Shown here piece by piece: positions 21,610 to 34,181 of a stretch of DNA of 64,000 nucleotides. This stretch comes from Cyathus striatus. Taxonomy: Eukaryota > Basidiomycota > Agaricomycetes > Agaricales > Nidulariaceae. Numbering within the stretch: the stretch's first letter is position 1; each line of letters opens with the position of its first letter. The position numbers were made by a program, and so were the translations under genes. Location of the stretch: the NCBI GenBank assembly GCA_025738555.1, contig JAOVFP010000019.1, forward strand, positions 434,001 to 498,000. Reading direction: 5' to 3'. The notes beneath the pieces are model-generated. The model searched no databases. It was given only the letters and a program-made list of their open reading frames with translations, and was not told the origin of the DNA.

Positions 21610-24445
21610 CCTCACAAAACTCAATTCGACGCCAAGCAGCGCCGCGACCCACAACCTCTCAAAGTGTAGTGAACAGGGGTAAACGGCGAGAGCATGTTTT
21701 GAAGGAGAAGAAAAGTGTGTCTCTTTACCATTACGCCATACCGACCAACTGCTAATACATCGTTTTGTCCTACAGGGCCCACGATACCTCGACAAACTAC
21801 AACGACACTGCATCAGCCCTGTTCACCGTAAGGCTTCAACGTTCAACATGCGAAGGACAAGTTCGAAAAGCTCGTGAAATTGCCCCGCGGAGTAGTAGGG
21901 CGCGTGCAAGCTACGCTCCCAAGGATTTACTCAAGGTAGAGGTGGTGCTGGTGGTGGCGGAGCTCGAGAAACGGTATGTTCCGGTCGTCATATAACATAT
22001 ACTAGCCTTACTCATAGCTTCTCTAGGCCCAGCATACACGATTCAAAAATTGTACTCAAAGCAGCTGGGGAGCTCGCTGGTGTTCAGAACCAGCTAGATG
22101 CTGTGAGTAGTTTTACTGAGAGTGCGCTCCTTTGAAATAGGCGTATTGACCAAGTTGTATAGATCGACACTAGTACTACAGAAGCAAAAGCACGTTCGAT
22201 CCTCCCAGCTTTAAGGAGCAATTGCACGCGAGGTTGTCCACCCTAAGCTGTGGATGGCGCTCTCGTTGAAGCTCGTTACAACATTCTCTCCTACAACTTA
22301 AACACGACATTGTAAGCCCACCACACCGCTTACAGCTCCATACGTAACTCGCCCGCCATCGCTCAGCAGTTAAAGCCCATCGAGCCAACCCCGCACGACC
22401 ACGAGTTCGTCGACGCCATCGCACATGAATGCATCTCGCACGAGATTGCCGTGCGGCGTAGTGGTACTCGTGGAAGTTAAACTCGCAAGGATATACTTAG
22501 AATAGAGGCAGTGGCAGTTACCGAGTTCGAGCAACGGTAGGCTCAGTTGCAGCTTCACCTGCTAGTTCTATTTACTCATTAATAGTAACCAGGACATATC
22601 CGATTCATAAGTTAGACTCGAAGTAGCTGAGACTATTGCTGGTTTTCAGAAACAACTAGACATCGTGGGTGCTTTCACTGAGTGATCTTTTGAAACAGAT
22701 GTATTGACACCAATACGCGCAGATCAACGCTGGAACGACAGAAGCAGGAGCATTGTGTTTGATCCGTCTAAGTCTCCGATTCAAGAACGAGCAGCTCGAC
22801 GCTAAATCTACAACACCGCCTTTAAAGATAGATGATGTTCTCGCTGCTCACCGCCAAACGCTCTCTTGCAAAAGCCCAACATCGTACATATACCCCACCT
22901 TACCTGTATCGATCCCAACACTGATCTTCTTGCCCGTAGCTAATGGTCGACGAATCGACAAACTGCCTCGACCATCCCCCCAACTTCTAAGCTCCAAATG
23001 CATCTCACTGAAACTGTTTCCTCGGCCGTCGTTGTAATCTCACACGACCACAAGTTCGCCGACGCTATCGCACTGCGCAACAATTCACGTCCTATGACCG
23101 AATACGAGCGGGACTTTTGGACAGAGCGGAAGGGCGGGATTCGGATGAAGGGGGGCGTCCAACTGGATATGAAGTAGGTGGCGGTTGAGAAGAAAGACTG
23201 TTTGAGCAGAGTGGAAGGGCCAAATACAGATGAAGAGGGGCGTCGTATAAGCGAGTGGCGGTTGAGACGACTGTCGAGCAGGGGTTGGGGACTGTTAAGG
23301 CCACGGGCAACATGAACCGTGCGTGGATGGTCAAATCGAGGCAGAAGACAATTTGAATGACCGTCGGAGGATGGAGAGGAGTGCGAATGGTGATCGGTGA
23401 GCGTCTTCTATCCCCCGCCCGTTCCGATTCTGACAATGATATTGGGTTAAGCTTAATCGTGATAATGTGGGATATCACTTTACGTCCCGTGAGGAGATTG
23501 AGATCGACAAGCTGGATAAACCTATCATACTCGACATTCCTAGCCCGGAACTGCGCTTCCAGGGCTCCCTTATCTCTGCCAGCAACATTACGTTCTCCTA
23601 CCCACTCTGCCACCAAAGTTCTCAAAGATGTCTCGCTCATGATACATCCTAGGGACCGTGCAGGGCTGGTGGGCAAGAACTGGGAAGGCAAACCGACGTT
23701 GGTCAAGCTGCTCATCGGGATAGGTGAACTGGTCCCGAAGAAGGGCAGCATCGAGCAACACCCACGGCTACGCCTCGGGTACTTCGATCAACATTCCGTA
23801 GAGGCGTTAACGAGCACTGAGATGGCGAGTACCTCAGCAGTACGCTATTTCCTGGACACGCTACAGAGCGCTTCTCCATCGATCGATGTAGATGAATCGG
23901 CAGTAAGTACCCTCTCCGGAGGGCAAAGGTGCGTTCTTGACCCTATCCACCAAACAGTTTGATAACTATAATGCCTACAACTCTAGGTCCGCCTAGCGCT
24001 CGCAATAGTGGTATACCCGGCGCCCAACCTCCTTGTACTTGACGAAGTCACCACCCATCTTGATAAGGACACCATCGTGGCCCTGATTCAGGCTTTACGG
24101 AAGTACACCGGCGCAGTTCTTCTGGTCAGCCACGACCGCCACTTCGTGCGCTGCGTGATCGAAGGTGAACATGCTGTACCTCGCTTAGGTGACGGTGATG
24201 GAGAAAGTGATGAGGAAAGTGATGAGGACGATGATACGGGCCAGGGCAGGAAGGGGACTGTTTATGCTGTCGGTCCAAAGGGGCGTGTGAAGCCGCTCAG
24301 TGGTGGTATGGACGATTATGCTGTTGTGATTGAGAGACAAATGAGGAAGCTTGGTCCCGTGTAGGGGTGGGCTGGTACTCATGCATCATGTTTTTCACGT
24401 GTAGTATTCCTATGACTTGTGTGAGCTTCTTATGACACTGATTGT
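21610..24445 (+). pseudogene. second, decayed ABCF ATPase copy
   Basis: The segment is colinear with exons 4-10 of the ABCF gene at 12153-14891. The 5' three quarters are heavily mutated: frame changes, a lost first Walker B/signature region around 22200-23050, and 'KNWEGKPT' in place of the second Walker A. From about 23760 to 24445 it is almost identical to 14220-14970, including intron 9, the stop and ~75 bp beyond. The signature LSGGQ and Walker B survive there, but about 53 bp before the signature are deleted (junction near 23900). Exons 1-3 and the first Walker A are missing. It cannot make a working twin-ABC protein. The abrupt change in similarity suggests gene conversion from the live copy. 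Confidence 0.85.
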
Positions 24446-24682
24446 TATCGTTGATCCATTGTCCTTAGTTAGCTACTACAATTATTCAACCGGAAATCTC
24501 TAGAAACCTCTACAACAATGTTAGCTTGCGTGGCGCTGACCACATGTGTTGTTTTTCATGCACAGCATTGTTTCGCCGTCTATAAAACGACAGAAAATTT
24601 CCAAGAAATCAGCAACCTCCCTCGTTCTACTTCTTACCCTGCTTATCACCTTGTCTTATTTTTCATCAACCACTATAAACAG

Positions 24683-25846
24683 ATGCAGTCCCTGCACAAC
24701 GATCGTAGTATTGAGTCGGTAATAAATCGCGGTAAGTATTAAATTCTTATGTCTTACAGCCTTATTACTGATCGTTCTTGACTCACTAGTTCCTCAAGAG
24801 ATATGGGATCTTATAATTAAACATGTCCCTGATATTGACGGTGTAGTCGAACGTGCAGAAGTAGTGTCCGGCCTCTCTGGTATCTCCGAGATAATGGACC
24901 AGCGGATGCTGAAATCCTCGACTGGTTTGGGAACGATCAAAGTCGATAGCACAGGAAAATTCAATAAAATAAGCAAGCAGCACTTGGAGACCACCAAATA
25001 TATGTTGTCCAAATCCAAGGTTCAAAAATTCCGTTATCCTTGAAACTTATCGAACGTAGTCATGACCCACAGTCAGAGGAATACGAGGTCGTGGATGAGC
25101 TTATACCTTTGTTTATAGACTCTGTCGAACAATGGAGAAATGTTCATTTCAGTATTAGTGCAGCCCATCAAGGGTTGCGAGAAAAGTTCAAAGAAATCGC
25201 ACAGAAAGGTCTGAAACTGAATCTGCGTAGTGCCAGGATTGAGCTCTACGAAGACAATAGCGAGACCAACCTCGGTATCGAGGAAATGTGGAGTGCGCTA
25301 CAATGCGACGCACTCAAACATCTTTATACCACCTTTTCAGATACAGCTCCATACGTTCCCAAAAATATTCCATATAAACAACTTACCTGTCTGATACTCC
25401 ACGAAGAGTTTGCTATGGAGCTAGCTCCGCTTCTTTCATTCCTCAAAGTATCTTGCCCAGACTTGCAAGAACTTGGACTTCTTGGGCTCGTGTGTTCTGA
25501 TTCTGAAAAGAAGAACTTGCCAGAAAAGAATTTTGACATGCTGAGCTTACGACAGCTCTTTGTGTGTGAGGAGAGTTCAGGCGCGGTCAATAGGCTATTG
25601 AAAAAGATACACGCGCCTGAGCTGTCTAATCTACGCATTAAATACTACGATCTGTTTGATTATGCGAAACTTCAAGTCCTGGATAACTTGGCCAATTGCA
25701 ATGGCAAGACGTTCTATCTCGATATACGTCAGTCTGAGGAACACAGAGAATTTGAGAAGCTGAAAGTTACCGCTAGAAACGTTACGCTTTGTGTTGCTGA
25801 GAGAACCGTTTCACATGATATAGAAATGGTGCTATCCGAGAAGTAA
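24683..25846 (+). pseudogene. F-box-like protein with one frameshift
   Basis: Exon 1 24683-24731, 58-nt intron (GTAAGT...CTAG), exon 2 from 24790. The reading runs VPQEIWDLIIKHVPD, a classic F-box start, then LETTKYMLSKSK. At the A5 run 25024-25028 the frame shifts by one base, after which IPLSLKLIERS continues. The pair fits the 'WL-x-RS-x-x-PL' segment common in fungal F-box/LRR proteins. The rest (to 25846) is leucine-rich and open, about 368 residues in all. One missing A would explain the break, so either a young pseudogene or a homopolymer sequence error. The role, if active, would be a ubiquitin-ligase adaptor (inference). Convergent with the next gene. Confidence 0.65.
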
Positions 25847-26059
25847 CTTGTATTCTTAATCGTCCCCGGTTAAGTTTAGTTGCACATATGTTACCAATTT
25901 CTGTATGTCTTCATGCATCATTATAAAGTATCCGTTTTAGTTTAAACGTAATTAACACCGTATCCAAGCTGTTGTCTCTTTACATTTTTACTGACTACAT
26001 ATTCAATTGATCGACTTCGCCTATGAAATGTAAGTAATACAAAGGTAAAACTGAGCTAG

Positions 26060-27679
26060 CTAAAAGGCCATTTCTTTCCAGGATATAGTATTTCTTTTGT
26101 CTCTAACCAGAGTATATCTTGTACTGCTATTAGTAGTAAGGTGTCTTAAATGAGAGCAAGCTAATCTGAGACGCGAAAAAAATAGGTTTTTCTCGTTGTC
26201 ACCCAGGGAAACAATAAGCATATGTGCAACCTCAATCTTTGCTTCTTCAATAACCTGAAATTTTGAGAGAGTGGAAACAATTTTATCCTACGAGAACAAG
26301 GAAACAGGAACAAGGGTTAGTTTTTGGGTACGAATAAAGTGAGAACTCACTATTGAGAACGGTTCATATATACCAGAAACACTCAGAAATTTAACATTAG
26401 GCAGTAAATCTCCAACTAGGTCAACCAGATCAAGAGAGCCGCAAGGGTTAATCTGTATTTCTGTTATACAGAACCTACGTGGTTCTGCAATCTTCCAAAT
26501 TCGGGATACCATCCTTATGGTCAACTTTATGGTAGAAATGGATTCTAAGCTGCAATTCTCGTTTTCTAGTAAAGTCTTGATTAAAACCTCAGAACTGGTG
26601 CTTAACAGTTTTAATTTTGGCAGCAAATCGAGCTTTATTCCAGGCATGTTATCATCGAGATTCCACCTCAGATCCTCAATGTTAGAATGGGCGTAGATGA
26701 AACCTAGGATGGCATTGTGTTCTTCTCCTGACCTATTGCCGACGATAAGCCTCCGGAGATGCGAGAAACGAAATGATTTGAAGATCATAAGTTCTGAGGC
26801 GGCGATGCAAAGTTCCTACCACAATGATCATGTCGTGAGACGATAAACGAAGACAACTCTGGATAAATTACATACTTGAAGGAAAGGATTGCATTGAAGT
26901 ATAATACTAAGATTCGAGCCAATCCCGAAAAAACGTGAGATTCGAAGAGAATATAGCCCGTCGATATGCCATAACTGACAAAATATCAAACCAGAATAAT
27001 TAGTCAAGTGATGTCCACGCGTGCTATGACCAACGCTACTACACACTGGGTACTCAGGATCATCTAACTCGCTCTCGTCTGTAGTGTGATCAAGAAACAC
27101 ATCCAAGCTATTCAGCGTCTTAGATTGCTGTATAGCCGCAAATATTGATCTTTGCTGATTTGCGGTGGGATGGGAATCCACCCTTTGCTCGTCCACCGAT
27201 TCACTTGATAGTGGCATTCTCCAGATAAATTTAGATAGCAACTTCATATTTAACAACGCTTGTGGTAAATAAGACGCCCATGTAGCTCCGTCACAGTTAC
27301 GGAGATGATCTTGGGAGTTTATCAGCGAGCGAGGGAAAATATCTGGGGGTCGTGTATTTGTAATTTCCACCTCGCGAATACCATGTGCAAGTTGGGGGGA
27401 AGTGGCAAGATGGAAGATAACGTTGTTGACGAGGGTCTGATCAATGGGATCTGGTGCATGACCGAAAAATGAGTCTGGTATAGAGGTCGTGCTGCAAAGT
27501 CTAAGCACTCGGTATTCGATGTGACGTGGCATGATAAGTCTTGCCCAGTATTTGCAGGTCCCAGCTAATGCTGCCAGATCACAGGGTCGTTCAATGTCAT
27601 AGAGTACACGTTCCTGGACTTCCAATGGGATATTCGTCCGGAGGATATCCATAGATTCGTCACAATCAACATGATCCAT
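26060..27679 (-). CDS. F-box/leucine-rich protein
   Basis: Three exons on the minus strand: 27679-26876, 26815-26351, 26287-26060. GT-AG introns of 61 and 63 nt both lie between codons; 498 residues. The N-terminus has NIPLEVQERVLYDIERPCDLAALAGTC, a good F-box (start of SCF adaptor proteins), then CKYWARLIMPRHIEYRVL. The remainder is made of leucine-rich segments such as FRFSHLRRLIVGN and LLPKLKLLSTSSE. No lesion was seen. The 3' end converges on the preceding gene 213 bp away. Substrate unknown. Confidence 0.75.
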
Positions 27680-28247
27680 GATAGTGAAGATTTGAGAGGA
27701 CTAATCAAAACAACAAAAATTAATTTTCCTCGATAAACATTTGAATCTCAGAGTATCTCCGTTTAAAATCGAACAAACTATGAGGTTGTTTTATCCTGAA
27801 GTCTGAAGACTCCGTTAATATTCAGAATATCATTTCTAAATTCAAATTCTTCAATACTGTGTGTGAATTGCAAGATGGAAATTCGAATATACGGGGGGCT
27901 CCTTGAACCGTAACCACCACCATCGGGTTACATTCCCACGCCAAAGTGGGGTCAAGGACGGGCTTTCACCAGCGTTCACAGTGACGGGACTCTACACAGA
28001 GTACCCGAATGATCTAGGTGACATGCCCAAGCCGTAGGCTGCCCCCCCTCGCACCGTAAAACATAGGAGACAGGCGCACACTACTAGAGATGGCATCTCC
28101 TAAGGGCGAGATATATCGGCAGGGTTCTCAAATACAATGAAAGTTGTTGCGCCGTACGAAGTACACTCCCTTAGTCCCCCCCATAAATGTATGTAGCAAT
28201 AAATACCCACTTCCCCCAGCTAGAAAACTATCATCCACACTGAGCAA

Positions 28248-30098
28248 ATGCCTCACACTATTGCAGACCACGACCACCATAACATGAACCATATCAACGT
28301 GTATGCTTCTTTTTTAAGGTTTGATAGGTCCTATACAGGTACTCAGCCACTGCCCAGATCAACGACACAACAATACCACCGCTCCCCCCACAAAATCTGC
28401 CCCATCCTGACTATCTGCACGCTGCTTTCTGCCAACATAATGACTTCTATGGACGTATGCAACACCAATACCACCACCTCTGACGTCACTGCCCCTCCCC
28501 CCCTCTCTGGTGACAAACACCGCCTCAATCCTTCACCCTCAGCTGCCCCAGCAGCCAAGTCTCGTCGTCGAGCCACAAATTTCCTAACCTATGGGAATGA
28601 AGCAGACTATCCCTCCCTTCCGTATACCCCCACACGTGCCAAATCAGCCCAACCCACACTTAGTGCGCACTCCCTCCTGACTAAAGCAATGGATGCAAAG
28701 GTACGAGTTAACCACCTCCGTCACCTCTGAATTCTCACCCACCATACACAGGAAAAAACTTTCTTCCTGCCCAAATCCGCCCCTGCAAAGCACTCGCCGT
28801 TTGTCAAGGCACTCCACCGTGGGGTTACTGCTCCCCTTGCTCCCCCCCCCCCTAAACTCGCCGCTGCACGTCTCGCTGTCATGATGACCTCAGCAAGCCA
28901 AGATGCAAACAGCGGCTCGGGCATGGACCTTGACCATGCGACTGCCCCCCCGTCATCCAACACTGTCCCTCCACCACCCTCCCATGCCCCCTCCTCCTCT
29001 GCTCATGCCCCAGGTGCAACCACCACATCGTCATCATCCTCAACGTCCATTCCTGCTGGTCCCACCCTCCTCTCCACATACACCCGCCCCCCAGCCGGTG
29101 GCTTTCGCGCAATAGCCCTACAAGAGTGGGTTCTACTTGCGCTGCTGGTCACTGAAAGCAAAACACTCTTTTTGGATGAGAACAACGAGTACGGCCTCAA
29201 AGCCCTGGTCTGGGCTGGCCATGACATCCTGGATGCCAATGCTAACAACCGCCAGGACCTCCTCATCACCGAACTCATGCGACATGACATTGAGGAACCT
29301 GACCTCTTCCCCCTCCACCTTCTCCCCCTCTCTACCGCCAACCTTGGCTTTGTGAAGTACTGACCACCACAGTACTTTCTACTGTGCAACCTCACCCCTG
29401 CCCAGCTCGCATCCGTCTCCATGCAACAAGTTTGGAATAACGAACACGTCACAATGTTCACCCTTCCCCTTCCCCTTGCTCGCTCCCCCTTCTGCATTCA
29501 CCTATCTGGTCTCGAATCCATAGAGGGCACAAACGCGAACCAAGTCCGCATTCTTAACGCTGCTAAAACAGTCTACCGCTTCACTGCTTCCCTGGGGCCT
29601 GTGGCTGATGCTGCCCACGATGCCATCCCCTCTGACCCGGATGCACCTGGATATGTCCGCCTCTCTGCCATTGAATACTTCCTATCTACCCTCACTGTCA
29701 CCACACGCTGTGCCAACCCAGGCAGCCATGGTAAAGAGTGGATCTTAGGTTACCTCCGCTGCCCATCACGCTCCCCTGAAGGTGAACGCCTTTGGGTTGA
29801 GGCACTCCGTAACATCTCCTTCCCCACTCTCCTTGACCCTGCCAATGTTCGCCAAGCTCCGATACTCTGGTGTGCAATCTGTTTCTCCCAGGACCACTCA
29901 GTCCACTTCTGCCCCTTCATCACCATCCCAAACTGGCATGACACACGCATTCCTCGCACTCCACTAAGTGCTGCTACAGCTGGGACAGCCACTGGACAAC
30001 AGACTAGTATGCATCGTGGCCGGCCCCCTTCCACCAGAGGTAGAGGAGGCCAGGGTCCACCAAGCTGTGGCCGTGGCTCCCGGGGTCGTGGCTACTAA
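28248..30098 (+). CDS. LINE ORF1, gag-like, with an intron and one nonsense codon
   Basis: The reading runs 28248-28700 and 28752-30098. A 51-nt GT-AG segment (28701-28751) containing a stop must be removed to keep the frame (MDAK to EKTFFLPK). A later Met at 28440 is an alternative start. An in-frame TGA at 29361-29363 interrupts an otherwise open reading (FVKY-x-PPQYFLLCNL); CGA is the likely original. The central part is Pro/Ser/Thr-rich, then folded. Near the C-terminus is a CCHC knuckle, CAICFSQDHSVHFC, followed by an RG-rich tail (TRGRGGQG, GRGSRGRG). The role is RNA binding in the retrotransposition particle. A TATA-like ATAAATA lies ~45 bp before 28248. Confidence 0.7.
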
Positions 30099-30700
30099 AT
30101 GTACATAGCTAGTGTATCTCTTACCTCCCCATAAACCTATATATAAAATATATTCTCTCTCTCCATGTATGACTCCCAATAAATGTGTGCTGTTCCCTAC
30201 TGCTTGAACATCCAACTGAGCCTGACTGAATAATCATACACCACCAATGCTCTTGCTAGTCTATGGTTCCCATATCAGTCACAAATACACCTACCAACTA
30301 TGTAATAGAAGCACACTCAAGCGTCAAATGTGATGAATGACATATATTAGCAGAGTAACAATGACAATGATCCAATAAGACAGCCTAAATCCACCCCCCA
30401 TACTAGTTACAAAACATACATATCAACCACATAATAGAACTGCCCATATAATGAACAGGATAAACGACACATGCCACTAGTGTAACAAAGACAGTGAATT
30501 AACGAGATGGACTAACCCTACCTTCACAACAGTCATGAAATACACTTATCAAACAACGTAATAGGGATGGATACACCCCTAAACATGACCCTACCTCTCC
30601 CTGAGGCTTCTCATTCCCACCTATACAATCCCAAACTGAATGAACGGAACCCAACCTTATAGCCGGTGACACACTAAACCCCATATGCAAAGGATATGTG

Positions 30701-30708
30701 TATAAATA
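30701..30708 (+). promoter_or_regulatory. TATA-like box before a small LINE ORF
   Basis: TATAAATA lies 38 bp upstream of the ATG at 30746. Similar ATAAATA words precede ORF1 (about 28197) and the ORF at 31359 (about 31316). Position and repetition are suggestive only. Confidence 0.35.
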
Positions 30709-30745
30709 TGCAACTCCCCTCCTCCCCCCTCCCAACTCATCCCAG

Positions 30746-30952
30746 ATGACGCCTCCAGAACTTGAACACATCATTCTCGAAAGTGCCTTTGTCGCACTCC
30801 TCCTCTCCTCCTTTTGGACTACAATCTTCCTCCTACACCTAGTGTACAAGGCACTGGTCTGGTATCTTGATAGCACCATCATGCCATCGGTCCAACCTCA
30901 TGTCCATGATACAGTCAGCACTAACAGGTACCCCTCCTCTTACCTACAGTAA
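30746..30952 (+). CDS. small predicted membrane ORF inside the LINE
   Basis: This 68-residue ORF lies between ORF1 and ORF2. After an acidic start (MTPPELEHIILES) comes a long hydrophobic span (FVALLLSSFWTTIFLLHLVY), a good single transmembrane helix, then a short polar tail. The preceding base context (CCCAG-ATG) follows a C-rich leader and a TATA-like box. I do not recognise the sequence. LINEs do not normally carry such a gene, and chance ORFs are possible in this C/A-rich DNA. Confidence 0.35.
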   Translation: MTPPELEHIILESAFVALLLSSFWTTIFLLHLVYKALVWYLDSTIMPSVQPHVHDTVSTNRYPSSYLQ

Positions 30953-31358
30953 CCATGCGCTCCCATGACTAACCTATTACCTAGCCCCCCATATGTGCGA
31001 CGCAACCGAACTCACTATAGAGACTGATACCATATGTACCCACTTACCAGACCATATGTAGCCATTGAAAGTAGTCCATTAGAACTACTATACTGCTACA
31101 CACCACATATAATGCCTGCCATCCTCAACCAACAGCTCACAGACCTATAACATCATCAATCCCTAAACCAATGAAGCTCACAACTGAACCTATCTGGAAC
31201 CAGAACACTAAGCATGCCAAGCCAGCCCGACAATCACACATGGCTACCCTGCACCAGAACAGATCCAGTCTTCCAGAAGTATCACAAATTATGACCCTCT
31301 CCACCAACCGGACACATAAATAGGGGGTGTGTGGGTCCCAACAGACGACCACCACTCA

Positions 31359-31574
31359 ATGCCCCCCCACACCAAACTCTTTTGGCTTATTATCCCAGGC
31401 CTATGTGCTCCTATACTACTCCTGCTCAGCTTATACTATGCCCATGACTATCTCTGCCAACGTCGCCAGTGCCATACAGTCACCCATAACCTGGAGATAA
31501 GGGTAGAGACTACTATCAAGGTGTGTTCCAAACATACCACAGATACCCCAACCCGTGACACATCCAAAACATAG
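31359..31574 (+). CDS. second small predicted membrane ORF inside the LINE
   Basis: A 71-residue ORF with an N-terminal hydrophobic span (LFWLIIPGLCAPILLLLSLYY) followed by a His/Cys/Thr-rich polar tail (CQRRQCHTVTHN). Its layout resembles the ORF at 30746: TATA-like box ~40 bp upstream, short C-rich leader, one helix, polar tail. The two proteins show no clear sequence identity. Unrecognised; it could be chance. Confidence 0.35.
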   Translation: MPPHTKLFWLIIPGLCAPILLLLSLYYAHDYLCQRRQCHTVTHNLEIRVETTIKVCSKHTTDTPTRDTSKT

Positions 31575-32067
31575 TTTGAGGAGGAAGCCCAGTCGAATGT
31601 GAACATAGATGGAACCCACAGTCAAGGACTCTAAAATACCTAGATACATCAGCTCACAAATATATCCTTCTTCATTACGTCACCAAAAGTCTAAACCCGT
31701 ATATACACATGTCACCCATCCCCCCCTAGCTATTAGAACAGACTCCTGCTCCCATCCACAACATACAAATACACTTAACCTTGACTCAAACTGCAGCTTG
31801 TAAGGAGTCATAACCTTACATGGCTGGCACCTAGTGCCTAAACTTAGCTTGAAGGACAAGTAACCTCTCACTGTCGGGTGAACTCCTTCATGGTTTTTCT
31901 TATAAGCTAAGTCTAGTAGTAGACAGTGGCACAAACCCCACCAACCTTAACTATGCTGAATACAACTGATGAACTATACATAACAACGGATGAAAATAAC
32001 TGGTCATGGACAACTCGCAACCCTGGGGACAGAGGAAGTGCAAATCTAGGTGCCATTTTAACTTCCA

Positions 32068-33945
32068 ATGACGACCCTGGGGGGGGTAGGACGGCACCAC
32101 ACCGAGCCTGCTCCCCACCAGGAGCAAAGCTCACAACACACCCCAATGCCAGGTGTTGCAGACACCACTAGAGCGCAAGGGGACTTGGATACTCCAAATC
32201 CCCAAGAGGAATACCTCAATGACATCACCACCAATATCACAAATGTCAATGCTTACAAACTCAAAAACTCACGATCTGCATTGCGAATCGCTACTCTAAA
32301 CATTCGAGGAGGAGGTACTCCGGCAATGCGTCCTAAATGGAACCGTGTACACTCTCTAATGAGAGATTCCCGCATTGGTATAATGACTGTGCAGGAAACA
32401 CACATTACAGAGACTGTACTCCATGAAATCCAAAATGACTATCCCCGTCTCCTCATAAAAAACTCCCCTGACCCAGAACACCCCTCTGAGCGAGGAGGTG
32501 TGGCCATCATTCTCCACAAAGGCCTTGTAAACTGGGAGACACATGAATTCGTTGAGCTCATCCCTGGGCGAGCAATAGCTGTGTCACTCCGCCGCAGAAA
32601 TGATGATTGGCTACATATAGCAGCAGTCTATGCCCCCTCTGGCAATGAGCAAGCCAACACCCTTTTTTGGGCAGCTCTCCAAGAAGCCTGGCGTTTACAC
32701 AGACCACGCAGAAAAATGCACATTCTCCTGGGAGATCTTAATATGACTGAATCTTCGATAGATCGCATACCAATACCACAGGAGACTACCAATGCACCAC
32801 ACACATTTACCACACTTAAAGACCACTTCAACCTATTTGATGGATGGCGCCTAGAGAATCCCACCACACTAGACTACACCTTCAGTAACCAACTCACCTC
32901 CCACTCCCGCATAGACTGCATATATGCAAATGAAAAACTCATTGACTTCTCCCGTGAATGGACTATCTCCTTCTCAGGGGTATTCACAGACCACTCTTTG
33001 GCTTCAATGCAACTGGCCCCACCCACAGAACCTTTCATAGGAAAAGGCCGAAGAGCACTCCCAGCTTACATAGCTAAGAACAAAGGTGCCCAGAAGTGCA
33101 TACAAAAACTAACCCAAGAACTATGCACTGCCCTAAAAAACATACAGGACCAACCACAGCTACCTGACCTAAATATCCAGACACTCTGGGCCTCCTTCAA
33201 AAACCATATTCTCATACAAGTAGGTGACATAGTAAAAAACCAAGGACTACATCACAATATCCAAATCTCACAATGGACCACCCACCGCAAAAATACACTA
33301 GCCATGGCAGAATCCCTCACTCCAAATGACCTCTCCCATCGACTAAACACTATTGATACCAACATCAAAAAACTCCAAGCTACCCAAACAAAATGGGAAC
33401 ATGACAAAATTGCAGCCCACTTCCACCTTGAGGGAGAAACAAATAGCAAATTTGACTACATCATAAATCAAGAACACAAACCCAGAGAAACAATTCACTC
33501 ACTCCGATCAAATCCCCATGGCCTCCTCCCTGAGTACACCATGGACTCCAAAGAAATGGTAAAAATTGCCACTGACTACCATGATGCCCTCCAATCCTCT
33601 TTAGAACATAACCTTGATAACCTTGAACAATATAACACTACAGAAGAAGTCCTATCACATCTCACACCTATGATCCCACCAGATAAAAAGACTGAACTAG
33701 CTGCTAGCCTCTCCACTGGAGAAATCAGGATGGCTCTCAAACAAGTCCCAAACAACAAAGCATCAGGCCTTGATGGAATTCCAGTTGAAATATGGAAATG
33801 GCTTGATGCTGCCCATGTTGCCTCTTGCCTAACAGAAGACCCCTCCCCAGATATAATTGATATCCTACAACAACTATATGCTGATATTAGCTCCTTTGGG
33901 GTCACACCAGGCACTGGATTCCATGAAGGCTGGATGTGCCCAATC
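32068..33945 (+). CDS. LINE ORF2, 5' part: AP endonuclease and start of RT
   Basis: Open for 626 codons until the foldback element. It begins with a ~70-residue polar leader, then the APE-type endonuclease: ATLNIRG, TVQETHI (metal-binding Glu), AAVYAPSG, LLGDLNM (Asp/Asn), SRIDCIY and TDHSLASM (Asp-His). This enzyme nicks target DNA to prime reverse transcription. A coiled, Lys/Gln-rich linker follows, then the RT start, LKQVPNNKASGLDGIPVEIW. The reading stops after the codon ending at 33945 and resumes in the same frame at 43744 once the insertion and one duplication copy are removed. A Met at 32068 is the earliest in frame. Confidence 0.8.
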
Positions 33946-34181
33946 ATTAGTGTCAGCCAATGATTATCATTAAATGTCTAGGTTTAATGATAATGGTAAT
34001 CATTAAACCTCTGGCTTATATGAGTGCAGTATTTATTATATGCATGAACAGGATTATTCATAAGTAATCATTGTCTATAATACTATTATGTGTACTATTG
34101 TTACACATACTCATATGTGCTCATTACTTCATGTTTCTCATTATTAGTGTATTACTATTACTATTATGAGTACTCATAAGT

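Noticed and set aside
29361..29375. 15-nt insertion in LINE ORF1
   Set aside because: The frame continues on both sides and the segment reads naturally if TGA was CGA, so a point change is simpler than an insertion.
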